A stretch of 11,847 nt of DNA, taken from positions 234-12,080 of the forward strand of contig DJFY01000011.1 of the NCBI GenBank assembly GCA_002431545.1, in the 5' to 3' direction. Below, piece by piece: positions 1-6,280 of this stretch. Numbering within the stretch: the stretch's first letter is position 1; every line of letters begins with the position of its first letter. The notes below the pieces were generated by a model, which saw only the letters and a program-made list of their open reading frames with translations, was not told the origin of the DNA and ran no database searches. Origin of the DNA: Cellvibrionales bacterium UBA5860. GTDB lineage: Bacteria; Pseudomonadota; Gammaproteobacteria; Pseudomonadales; Porticoccaceae. A program made the position numbers and the translations under genes.

Positions 1-252
1 CCGAACAGGCAGCTTAGAAATGGTTGAGAATTTCCCCAAAGATAGCGCCTGGGTTCACTGCCGAACAGGCAGCTTAGAAATTAAGGCAAAAGAAAACCTT
101 AAGGCAAAATTCGTTCACTGCCGAACAGGCAGCTTAGAAAACAACCAACGGAACAAATACCACCCCAGCCAGGTTCACTGCCGAACAGGCAGCTTAGAAA
201 ATACCCGAAACCTCCAACTGTCTCCCCGGATAGTTCACTGCCGAATAGGCAG
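1..252 (+). CRISPR. Type I-F CRISPR array, trailer-side part
   Basis: Repeats of 28 nt begin GTTCACTGCCG and end AGGCAGCTTAGAAA. Copies lie at 53-80, 113-140 and 173-200; a copy cut by the window edge is at 1-20 and a 3'-truncated copy at 233-252. The four spacers (21-52, 81-112, 141-172, 201-232) are all exactly 32 nt. The CTGCC/GGCAG stem with a five-base loop and the 8-nt end CTTAGAAA match the Cas6f-processed repeat of type I-F systems, so crRNA sense is the plus strand and the leader should lie left of the window. The full repeats are identical. The last one differs in its loop (GAATA instead of GAACA), as is common at the trailer end. No cas gene is visible, so activity cannot be judged. 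Confidence 0.97.
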
Positions 253-341
253 TATTCCCCACACCCGTGGGGATGAACCGTGGGCAGGTATCGTGACAAA
301 GTGCCTTACAGGGTGTTCCCCACACCTGTAGCAAATTTCGC
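252..341 (+). CRISPR. Type I-E CRISPR remnant fused to the I-F array
   Basis: A complete 29-nt repeat at 252-280 begins GTATTCCCCACACC and ends GTGGGGATGAACCG. It has the CCCCAC/GTGGGG stem and ATGAACCG handle of type I-E repeats. A 32-nt spacer follows at 281-312. A second copy at 313-341 keeps 15 of its first 17 bases (GTGTTCCCCACACC and a few more) and then loses similarity, including the right arm of the stem, as a terminal degenerate repeat does. Orientation matches the I-F array. The unit looks like the trailer end of a once longer I-E array. The first base, G252, is shared with the truncated I-F repeat, so there is no spacer between the two repeat types. Confidence 0.88.
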
Positions 342-376
342 TCTGTCTACGCTATTAGCGTAGCGCGGCAAATTTC
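331..376. repeat. Hairpin flanked by short direct repeats
   Basis: A perfect 7-bp stem CTACGCT / AGCGTAG with loop ATT lies at 347-363. It is flanked by two copies of GCAAATTTC, at 331-339 and 368-376; the first begins inside the decayed I-E repeat. AAATTT is self-complementary, so the flanks can also pair imperfectly around the hairpin. No T-run follows, so it is not a standard intrinsic terminator on the plus strand. It could be a small mobile-element scar or a structure that ends or stabilises the CRISPR transcript; neither is shown. Confidence 0.45.
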
Positions 377-410
377 TGGCCCGCGGCAATCTTAGGCGAC
401 TATCGGTGTT

Positions 411-439
411 GCAACTTTTGTGTCCCCTGGTGCATCTTA
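411..439 (+). promoter_or_regulatory. Candidate ECF/sigmaE-type promoter for the sigma gene
   Basis: GCAACTT at 411-417 matches six of seven bases of the sigmaE -35 consensus GGAACTT. After 16 bp, ATCTTA at 434-439 matches four of six bases of the -10 consensus GTCTAA. ECF operons are often autoregulated, so the position fits. The predicted transcription start, about seven bases downstream, falls on or very near the annotated ATG at 446. The octamer ATCTTAGG that includes the -10 also occurs at 389-396. Confidence 0.4.
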
Positions 440-445
440 GGACGT

Positions 446-1033
446 ATGGGTAGCGCATTTGCTATTGATATCGATCCGGACGTGATCGCCCGGGCCAAAG
501 ATGGCGACAAGTCGGCTTTCAAGACCATTTATGAGGTATTTGAAAAACCGGTGTATTCGCTGGCGTTTCGTTTTTGCCAGAATCACGCCACGGCGTCGGA
601 TATCCTTCAGGAATGCATGCTGCAGGTGTTTCGCTCGATCCACCAGTTTCGGGAGGAGGCGCCATTCTGGTCGTGGCTGCGTAAAATTGCTATTAATCAG
701 GCACTTATGCAGATTCGCCGGGACAAGCGGGACGACCAGCTGGAGGTGCTGGTGGACGATCAGATCGATCTGTCGTCAATTGCCGCACGTTCGGCCATTG
801 AACGCGATCTGGCAACGGCATTTGCCATGCTGGCGCCGGTTCGGCGCGCTGTGTTGTGGTTATTTGCGGTAGAGGGTTATTCCCATTACGAGATTGCCGA
901 GGCGACCGGCTATTCGGAGAGTTTTTCCAAATCTCAGGTTATGCGGGCCCGCAGACAGTTGAAAAACTGGTGGCGCCGGCGCGGTGGCGGGGATCTGCCG
1001 GTTCTGGATACAGATTATGACGAACACACCTGA
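446..1033 (+). CDS. ECF-family RNA polymerase sigma factor
   Basis: The 195-aa protein has the two-domain layout of group 4 (ECF) sigma factors. Region 2 spans about residues 24-93 and includes the core-binding DILQECMLQVFRSI stretch and the FWSWLRKIAINQA segment used for -10 melting. A short linker follows, then region 4 at about 121-177, with GYSHYEIAEATG leading into the helix-turn-helix that reads the -35. It would redirect RNA polymerase to a small regulon. ATG 446 gives a normal length; AGGA at 439-442 is very close (three bases) to it, so initiation may be leaderless or at GTG 482, which would shorten the protein by 12 residues. The next gene starts inside its last codons, which suggests coupled translation with its anti-sigma factor. 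Family assignment is sure; subgroup and target genes are not known. Confidence 0.93.
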   Translation: MGSAFAIDIDPDVIARAKDGDKSAFKTIYEVFEKPVYSLAFRFCQNHATASDILQECMLQVFRSIHQFREEAPFWSWLRKIAINQALMQIRRDKRDDQLEVLVDDQIDLSSIAARSAIERDLATAFAMLAPVRRAVLWLFAVEGYSHYEIAEATGYSESFSKSQVMRARRQLKNWWRRRGGGDLPVLDTDYDEHT

Positions 1034-1601
1034 CAAGGGCATAGACCGGGGCCTGACCCGCCTGCCGCTGGTGGCACCGGAGCGTTCGGTATGGCCGGAG
1101 ATCGAGCGTCGCCTTGCTGCAACGGTGACGGAGGCCGAGCGCACACCGGAGCTGCCCGCGAGCCATCGGGATAGCGTTTTTTCGCGCGTCCGTCTCGTTG
1201 CTGTGGCGTGCGTCGCAATCGCTGTGGTCGGTCTCGGCCTGGCGATTTTACCCGGGCTGGATAGCACCCGGGGCATGTCATTTTTAGCTGCCGGCAAGCC
1301 GGCTTCGAAAGATGATCCAACCAACGAGGCTTCTGCCACCGAAACCGCAACGATTAACGGCGGGCAAATCAAACCGTCACCGGATGGCCTGGATACAAGG
1401 GGCAAGTATGTCCGACAGCTTTATTATGCCGATGAGGCGCTTTGGGATGCGATGCTGGAGAAAGAGATCGCTTTGGTCGACGAAGCGATGCTGTACAGCT
1501 CTGCGGCGGAACAGCGGGAGCTATGGCAATATCGCAAAAACCTGACCCGGCAACTGGCTGCACTGCGTACGATGCAGTCTTCAAAGAAGTACTGGTTTTA
1601 A
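1017..1601 (+). CDS. Probable membrane anti-sigma factor
   Basis: A 194-aa protein whose ATG lies 15 bases before the end of the sigma gene, a coupling usual for sigma/anti-sigma pairs. Residues 1-57 are cytoplasmic in the expected topology and contain LPLVAPERSVWPEIERRL, which resembles the LP..P...WP.I..R motif near the start of many zinc-less anti-sigma factors. Residues about 58-80 form one hydrophobic span (VRLVAVACVAIAVVGLGLAI). The rest is periplasmic: a linker rich in Ala, Thr and Ser, then a charged helical end with LWQYRKNLTRQLAAL. No cysteine/histidine zinc site (ZAS motif) is visible. A GTG at 984 in the same frame would add 11 residues, but ATG 1017 is preferred. The anti-sigma role is inferred from position, topology and the N-terminal motif. 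Confidence 0.72.
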   Translation: MTNTPDKGIDRGLTRLPLVAPERSVWPEIERRLAATVTEAERTPELPASHRDSVFSRVRLVAVACVAIAVVGLGLAILPGLDSTRGMSFLAAGKPASKDDPTNEASATETATINGGQIKPSPDGLDTRGKYVRQLYYADEALWDAMLEKEIALVDEAMLYSSAAEQRELWQYRKNLTRQLAALRTMQSSKKYWF

Positions 1602-1604
1602 AGC

Positions 1605-2618
1605 ATGATTAAAAGAAAACGCGCAATTGTTGGTCTGGCGCTGGGCGTGGCCGGGTTGTTGACCGGGGCACTGGCCTTTGCCGAGAGCAAAGACAATAAT
1701 TATTCACGGGTTAGCGAGGGGGAGTCTGCCAGGACGGTGGATCTCGCAAGGGCGCGCCACCGGCTTGAGGCTGCTAAAACCGAGCTGTTCGAGGCGCGCA
1801 AACATCTGGCCCAGCTCATGGAGGAGCGCGGGCCCGATGCCTCTCAAAAGGGCCTGCTGGGTTTTGTCATGATGCCGGCACCGTCTCGTGGTGTCCGCAT
1901 CGCCAAGGTGCTGTCGGAATCGCCGGCTGATCGCGCCGGCCTGGGGGCTGGCGACCTGATTACTGCGATCAATGGCGCCGAGTTACCTGACTACATGGAC
2001 CGGGACGCGGTGCTCGACACTGCCTATAACAATCTGGGCGAAGTCAAATCGGGTATGGAGGTGCAACTGACCATGCTGCGGGGCGATCGCCGCTTTAACG
2101 CAACGCTGGTTGCCGAAAGCCGCCCGGGCGCCATGTATTGTTACGACAAGGACGGCTGCCGCCCCTTCCGCCACGAGCCGGTGGTGCCACTAACCGGCTC
2201 GCCCGAAACAATGGCTGGCCCGGAGGCCAGCTGGAATATGGTTCTTCCGGAGATCAGCGCAAACCTGGATGAAGCGACGGCGGTTCTGCCCTTTATGGAG
2301 CACTACGGGCATCTGGCCAACGGGCTGACCCGGCAAATGCTTCAAGGCCTGGAGTTAGCGGAGTTAAATTCTGCCCTTGGACAATACTTCGGCGCGGAAC
2401 AAGGGGTATTGGTGGTGCGGGCGCCGGGTGGCGTACCGGGGCTGCACAGCGGAGATGTCATCGTCGCTTGTGGCGATATCCCAGTCACTACCCCGCGCCA
2501 GTTTATGCATATGTTGATGAGTTATCAGCAGGGCGACGAAGTACTATTCAAGCTGGTTCGCAATCGCCGGCAACAGGTCCTGAACGTGCACCTGCCCCAG
2601 AATCTGGTCGGTAATTGA
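1605..2618 (+). CDS. Exported protein with two PDZ domains
   Basis: This 337-aa protein begins three bases after the anti-sigma gene and is probably the third gene of that operon. A signal peptide (basic MIKRKR, hydrophobic core, ALAFA before residue 27) sends it to the periplasm, or leaves it anchored if uncleaved. Residues about 45-75 are charged and helical and may form a coiled coil. PDZ1 covers about 83-170, with a GLLGF peptide-binding loop and the SPADRAGLGAGDLITAING core. PDZ2 covers about 265-332, with GVPGLHSGDVIVACGD. The segment between holds two close cysteines (179 and 185) in CYDKDGC. No serine protease domain or catalytic triad is visible, so it is not a DegP/DegS protease itself. 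It may sense misfolded peptides or scaffold regulated proteolysis of the anti-sigma factor; that is inference. Confidence 0.8.
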   Translation: MIKRKRAIVGLALGVAGLLTGALAFAESKDNNYSRVSEGESARTVDLARARHRLEAAKTELFEARKHLAQLMEERGPDASQKGLLGFVMMPAPSRGVRIAKVLSESPADRAGLGAGDLITAINGAELPDYMDRDAVLDTAYNNLGEVKSGMEVQLTMLRGDRRFNATLVAESRPGAMYCYDKDGCRPFRHEPVVPLTGSPETMAGPEASWNMVLPEISANLDEATAVLPFMEHYGHLANGLTRQMLQGLELAELNSALGQYFGAEQGVLVVRAPGGVPGLHSGDVIVACGDIPVTTPRQFMHMLMSYQQGDEVLFKLVRNRRQQVLNVHLPQNLVGN

Positions 2619-2921
2619 TATCGTCTCACACGACAACCGAGATATTCAGTATCGCCAAATCGCGGGAATGCGCTAACGGCCAACAAGCAAATCATCTCTG
2701 ACGCCGTATCTTTACCTGCTCCAACCCTGAATCGGGATTAGTTATCTTTGATTCCTATGGTCGGTTAGTCCATGTGGAACGCTCTTTGCGTGTCATTTGA
2801 ACACCGTATAAACAGTTTATCGTAAGCTGGTCGTACGGTAATTTATGCCGCCCCCACGTCAGCCCTGCGTGGATCGGCTGCGTATCCATCACCTCAATCG
2901 TTTGTATTCGAGGCCTGTATT
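2619..2921. other. 303-bp intergenic region before the hydrolase gene
   Basis: No convincing gene occupies this stretch. There is no hairpin followed by a T-run after the PDZ gene. The visible content is a candidate promoter with a palindrome (entry at 2785-2820) and the ribosome binding site GAGG at 2910-2913, eight bases before the TTG start at 2922. A reading frame on the minus strand (2755-3078) crosses into the hydrolase gene and has no recognisable protein features. Confidence 0.6.
2785..2820 (+). promoter_or_regulatory. Candidate promoter with overlapping 13-bp palindrome
   Basis: TATAAA at 2807-2812 is a good -10 hexamer; the -35 at 2785-2790 (TTTGCG, 16-bp spacing) is weak. The perfect palindrome ATAAAC-A-GTTTAT at 2808-2820 covers the -10, where a bound dimer would block polymerase. 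The resulting leader would be about 100 nt. The regulator is unknown and the call rests on pattern alone. Confidence 0.35.
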
Positions 2922-4646
2922 TTGAGCATTGCAATCGACAAAAACGTAGCTGTATCCATGCGCGATGGCACGTTGCTGCGCGCCGACATTTACCGGCCGC
3001 CCGGTAGTGGCCCGCACCCTGTACTGTTGCAGCGCACGCCCTATAACCGCGAGTTTCTGCCACTGGTGACGATGACACTAGACCCTATTCGGGCCGCATC
3101 TGCCGGGTTTACCGTGGTGATACAGGATGTCCGCGCGCGCTGGGCTTCCGAAGGCGATGTATTTACGCCCTACAACAATGAGGCGCAGGATGGGTTGGAC
3201 ACGCTCGACTGGCTGGCGGAGCAGTCTTTTTGTGACGGCAATATCGGCGCCTACGGTTTGTCTTACATGGGGGGTACAACATGGCTAAATGCCGTGTCCG
3301 GACACCCGGCGCTAAAAGCGATTTCCCCCACAACTGCACCCAATGATTTCTGGCACGACCACTTCTGGCGCGGTGGCGCTCTCCATCTCTCGACACTGGT
3401 GAGCTGGGCTTTGCGCGTTATCGGGCCTGCCGCGCTTCTGCGTCGCGGACTGGAGCCGGTCGAACTGGGCACAAGACTGGCGGAACTGGCCGAGGCCCTC
3501 GATCGCTTCGACGAAACTGTCAGCCAGCGCCCCTTGAACAAACTTGGTGCAGCGCGCCCCGAAGACGAGCAGTTTGTTCCCTTTGTCTTCGAGATGATGC
3601 AACACTCGACCCCGGACGACTGGACCGCATCTCGCTTATTCAGCAACCGGCACGATCAGGTCAAAGTACCGGCACTGATCATCGCGGGCTGGCACGACCT
3701 CCTCCTTGGCGCGGATCTGAGTCACTACCGGGGCATGATAGAAAATGGCGGTTCGAAGAGCGCTCGCGAGCAAACACGACTGGTCGTCGGCCCCTGGTCG
3801 CACGCCATGTTCCTGAATTATGTCGGCCAGGTAGATTTTGGTTTCCGCAGCAGCGGCTATCTGCTGGACATTCGCGAAGATCTGACACAATTACAGCTGC
3901 GCTGGTTTAACCGCTGGCTGCGGGGCATGGACGAGGCCTTCACCGATCCACCGGTGCGAATATTTGTTCAGGGTAAAAACCGCTGGCGGGACGAAACCGA
4001 ATGGCCACCGCGACGGGCCGAAACCACGCCCTGGTATTTGCATGCCGGCAACCGGCTGGGACCGGAACAACCCGCAGTCGAGAGTTCGTGTAACTACGTC
4101 TATGACCCCGAGGATCCCTGCCCGACTCTGGGCGGCAACTTGCTGATGCCGCCGCAGTACACACCCGGCCCGGTGGCGCAAACCGCCATTCTCGATCGCC
4201 GCGACGTGGTGTCCTTTACATCGAAAACACTGGGATCGGACCTGGAAATAACCGGCCCGGTAACGGTGGATCTCCACGCCAGCACATCGGCACTCGACAC
4301 AGACTGGGTTGTGAAGCTGTGTGATGTGCACCCGGACGGGCGCACGTTCAATGTCTGCGACGGTGTCTTGCGCGCCTCTCACCAGTTGCGGGAACACAAT
4401 CTCTCGATGACTCCCGGCGACACGCTGTGCTGGCACCTGGACCTGTGGGCGACGTCACATGTCTTTGCCGCTGGCCATCAAATCAGGCTGCTTGTGACGT
4501 CATCGGATTTTCCCCGCTACGACCGCAACCCCAACACCGGAGAAACGGGCACGGAAGCGACAGCTAGCGTGCCCGCATTGCAGCGCATTTATCTCGGGCC
4601 AGGGACACCATCGTGCGTAAACCTTCCGGTCGTTCCCGGCAAATAG
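2922..4646 (+). CDS. CocE/NonD-family alpha/beta hydrolase
   Basis: A 574-aa enzyme of the X-Pro dipeptidyl-peptidase S15/CocE family, normally 550-650 aa, so it is full length. The catalytic serine is Ser114 in YGLSYMGG, with likely Asp259 in AGWHDLLL and His294 in GPWSHAM in the expected order. The N-terminal alpha/beta fold opens with VSMRDGTLLRADIYRP, a family hallmark, and contains a helical cap. The C-terminal third from about residue 340 is the beta jelly-roll (PepX C-terminal type), including DLEITGPVTVDLHAST. Family members cleave acyl, ester or amide bonds; the substrate cannot be read from sequence. No signal peptide is seen, so it is probably cytoplasmic. The start is TTG, supported by GAGG eight bases upstream and by the conserved N-terminus. 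It converges with the next gene, with 14 bp between stops and no room for a terminator hairpin. Confidence 0.92.
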   Translation: MSIAIDKNVAVSMRDGTLLRADIYRPPGSGPHPVLLQRTPYNREFLPLVTMTLDPIRAASAGFTVVIQDVRARWASEGDVFTPYNNEAQDGLDTLDWLAEQSFCDGNIGAYGLSYMGGTTWLNAVSGHPALKAISPTTAPNDFWHDHFWRGGALHLSTLVSWALRVIGPAALLRRGLEPVELGTRLAELAEALDRFDETVSQRPLNKLGAARPEDEQFVPFVFEMMQHSTPDDWTASRLFSNRHDQVKVPALIIAGWHDLLLGADLSHYRGMIENGGSKSAREQTRLVVGPWSHAMFLNYVGQVDFGFRSSGYLLDIREDLTQLQLRWFNRWLRGMDEAFTDPPVRIFVQGKNRWRDETEWPPRRAETTPWYLHAGNRLGPEQPAVESSCNYVYDPEDPCPTLGGNLLMPPQYTPGPVAQTAILDRRDVVSFTSKTLGSDLEITGPVTVDLHASTSALDTDWVVKLCDVHPDGRTFNVCDGVLRASHQLREHNLSMTPGDTLCWHLDLWATSHVFAAGHQIRLLVTSSDFPRYDRNPNTGETGTEATASVPALQRIYLGPGTPSCVNLPVVPGK

Positions 4647-4660
4647 ACTACCGAGTATCG

Positions 4661-5524
4661 CTAGACCGGCGCATTTCCCTTTTCTGTCTCGGCAGCCTTT
4701 TCGGCGGTAATCTGCGAAAGCCGCTGTGCCAGCGCCGACAGGGCGCGTTTGTTGTAAATCAGGCCGATGTGAGTCGCCCCTTCGATCTCAGAGTTGGCAG
4801 CAGGATCTTCTTCGATACAACTTTCCCAGTCGACGACACCATCGACGCGCGAATAAATGGCAAACTGGGGTACCGGCTGTGACTCGGGCTGCAGCATATG
4901 GCGTACGAAGTCGCACATACAATAGCCGCTGCTGCAACTCGTGGTTAGGTTGCGGCCGACCAGTTCGCCCTGCCCATTGATGAGGTATTGCCAAACCCCT
5001 GTAACCGCCGGGTGCGCCCGAACATGGTCGCGAAATGGCGAGCCCAGCGTAATGACTCCGCCGATGACATCCGGCGCCCGATACAGCACCGATTTTGCCA
5101 GCATACCGCCCAGGCTGTGACCAACAAGCCGGACCTTGTGCCCGGTCTTGCGGTGGATGGCACGTGCTTTGTGCGCCAGCGAAGTTGCAGTCTTGTCGGG
5201 ACAGTCGGTATTCCAATATATATTGGCCGAATAGGTACGGTAGCCAATGCGTTTCAACCAACGCCTTAAAGGTAACATCATGACGTCGTTGGCCAGAAAA
5301 CCAGGAATAACCAGAACCGGCTCTCCGTTGCCGTGGGGCACGCCACGCCCCCGATACGTCGCGCTGCACAGCAGTTCAAAATACTCCGAGGGCCAGAAAA
5401 CCTCCCGCCAAAGCGGCGTGTTGACGTCCTCGATAGACGGGTCGTGATGAAACGGGTTCGCCTCATCCTCGAGATAGGCCTGCAGGGCACGCGGATCGTC
5501 GTATATATCTGAATTATCGCTCAT
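4661..5524 (-). CDS. Lipase-like alpha/beta hydrolase in the phasin operon
   Basis: A 287-aa protein with an alpha/beta-hydrolase fold. The strand EPVLVIPGFLAND (around residues 68-80) carries the oxyanion-hole glycine region, and VGHSLGG has the nucleophile Ser137. Asp228 or Asp232 in RVDGVVDW and His252 in GATHIGL complete a likely triad. It resembles triacylglycerol lipases and the PGAP1-like group. Three close cysteines (197, 202, 204 in CSSGYCMC) stand out. There is no signal peptide, so it probably acts in the cytoplasm. ATG 5524 is chosen because AGTAGGTGA, a near-complete anti-SD match, sits just upstream; GTG 5560 would add 12 residues, has no ribosome site and follows a hairpin. It lies 92 bp behind the phasin gene on the same strand, so a role at PHA granules, such as ester or polymer hydrolysis, is plausible but unproven. 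Confidence 0.85.
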   Translation of the reverse strand: MSDNSDIYDDPRALQAYLEDEANPFHHDPSIEDVNTPLWREVFWPSEYFELLCSATYRGRGVPHGNGEPVLVIPGFLANDVMMLPLRRWLKRIGYRTYSANIYWNTDCPDKTATSLAHKARAIHRKTGHKVRLVGHSLGGMLAKSVLYRAPDVIGGVITLGSPFRDHVRAHPAVTGVWQYLINGQGELVGRNLTTSCSSGYCMCDFVRHMLQPESQPVPQFAIYSRVDGVVDWESCIEEDPAANSEIEGATHIGLIYNKRALSALAQRLSQITAEKAAETEKGNAPV

Positions 5525-5563
5525 GTCACCTACTGCTTCCGATGATGGCTGGCGATTCACGGC

Positions 5564-5586
5564 AAGGGCAGCGCGAAGCTGCCCTT
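5564..5586 (-). terminator. Intercistronic hairpin between phasin and hydrolase genes
   Basis: A perfect 9-bp stem, AAGGGCAGC / GCTGCCCTT, with a five-base loop (TTCGC in the minus-strand RNA) lies 31 bp after the phasin stop. Only TT closes it and no U-tract follows, so it is more likely a partial terminator or an RNA-stabilising processing site than a full terminator. Either would make phasin mRNA more abundant than hydrolase mRNA, as expected for a structural granule protein. Confidence 0.5.
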
Positions 5587-5616
5587 AATTGCCGACCGGG
5601 GTGAACGCCTCAGGTA

Positions 5617-6144
5617 TCAGGCGGCGGCCTTGGCAGAATCGGAAATTTCCTTAAAAGCCTCTAGCGTTTTCATCCACGATTCACTGATGGGGTTACCTTC
5701 GCTCAGGGATTTCATCATATCCGTGCCGACGCTCAGGGCTTCCTTGTTGCTTTGGTACATTTTCTTGGCGACTTCCATCGTCTTATCGCGGCTAGCGGCC
5801 TGCTCACCCAGAAAGAATTTGAACATCTCGAGTGCGCGCGCCTGAGCATCTGTCATCTTGGTCAGTGTGGCCGAAAAATTACCACGGTAATCGCGGGGCG
5901 CGCAGGCGACCGTCTTGGCAAGTTCGAGCATATCGGTTTGCGCTGCGGTCATATTGTCTATCAAGGCATCGTTGACGCGGATAGAACGGGCTCGCGCGCT
6001 GGTAAATGCGTCCAGCATCATCGCGTGATTTGCCTCCATGGTTTCCCAGAACTTTTCAACGCTATCCAGCTTTGGCTCAGATTTTGCTGAGGTTTTTGAA
6101 GCAGTTGTCGATTTGGCCGAAGCGCCACTTTTGGTATCAGTCAT
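5617..6144 (-). CDS. phaP: Phasin, PHA granule-associated protein
   Basis: A 175-aa helical protein of the phasin family, which coats PHA granules and limits coalescence. The first 25 residues are a flexible Lys/Ser/Thr/Ala tail (TKSGASAKSTTASKTSAKSE). The rest is predicted amphipathic helix without cysteine-rich or membrane features: EKFWETMEANHAMMLDAFTSARARS, a central AQARALEMFKFFLGEQAASRDKT region and a C-terminal NPISESWMKTLEAFKEISDSAKA. (These helices lie at about 29-54, 100-123 and 151-173.) The strong site AAAGGAG, seven bases before ATG 6144, fits a highly expressed protein. It stands at the head of a leftward operon with the lipase-like hydrolase and is divergent from the PadR regulator. 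Family assignment rests on composition, size, heptad-like hydrophobic spacing and location beside PHA synthase genes. Confidence 0.87.
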   Translation of the reverse strand: MTDTKSGASAKSTTASKTSAKSEPKLDSVEKFWETMEANHAMMLDAFTSARARSIRVNDALIDNMTAAQTDMLELAKTVACAPRDYRGNFSATLTKMTDAQARALEMFKFFLGEQAASRDKTMEVAKKMYQSNKEALSVGTDMMKSLSEGNPISESWMKTLEAFKEISDSAKAAA

Positions 6145-6178
6145 GTCAAGCTCCTTTAACGAAAGTAAGGTAAAACAG

Positions 6179-6250
6179 TGCGTTTAAAGCGCAACAAACA
6201 ACATAAATCGATACAGGGCGTTAGTTTCGCGACCCTGCGCTTGAGGCGCA
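6179..6250 (-). promoter_or_regulatory. Structured 5' leader of the phasin transcript
   Basis: From the predicted start near 6250 the phasin leader is about 105 nt. It holds three inverted repeats: TGCGC/GCGCA with loop TTGAG (6236-6250), CAGGG/CCCTG (6214-6237) and TGCG/CGCA (6179-6193). The first two overlap by two bases. They may stabilise the mRNA or regulate translation; no known riboswitch was recognised. Confidence 0.35.
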
Positions 6251-6280
6251 TTGACATATATATGCAAAATGCAGTTAAAT
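6251..6280 (+). promoter_or_regulatory. Promoter for the phaQ-phaR-phaC operon
   Basis: A perfect -35 TTGACA (6251-6256) and, after 18 bp, TTAAAT (6275-6280), four of six bases of TATAAT. The leader to ATG 6321 would be about 34 nt and contains a tandem GGCTA GGCTA whose TAGG at 6309-6312 is the only ribosome site. This promoter faces and overlaps the phasin promoter, so both cannot be occupied at once. Confidence 0.6.

Noticed and set aside
20..331. Open reading frame of 103 codons across the CRISPR array
   Set aside because: It is built from translated repeats (VHCRTGSLE repeated) and spacers; the minus-strand frame 99-299 has the same origin.
984..1016. GTG start extending the anti-sigma protein by 11 residues
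   Set aside because: No ribosome site; ATG 1017 gives the expected N-terminus and a normal overlap with the sigma gene.
860..1405. 181-codon minus-strand frame opposite the sigma/anti-sigma genes
   Set aside because: Low-complexity Arg/Ser/Ala-rich translation without domain signs, opposite a well supported operon.
2854..2880. Mutually exclusive helices CCACG/CGTGG and CAGCC/GGCTG before the CocE gene, as an attenuator or riboswitch
   Set aside because: Five-base arms are expected by chance in GC-rich DNA, and no conserved aptamer or T-run accompanies them.
4647..4660. Bidirectional terminator between the convergent hydrolase genes
   Set aside because: Only 14 bp separate the stops and no inverted repeat is present.
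5525..5560. GTG 5560 as start of the lipase-like hydrolase
   Set aside because: It follows a strong hairpin and lacks a ribosome site, whereas ATG 5524 has AGTAGGTGA directly upstream.
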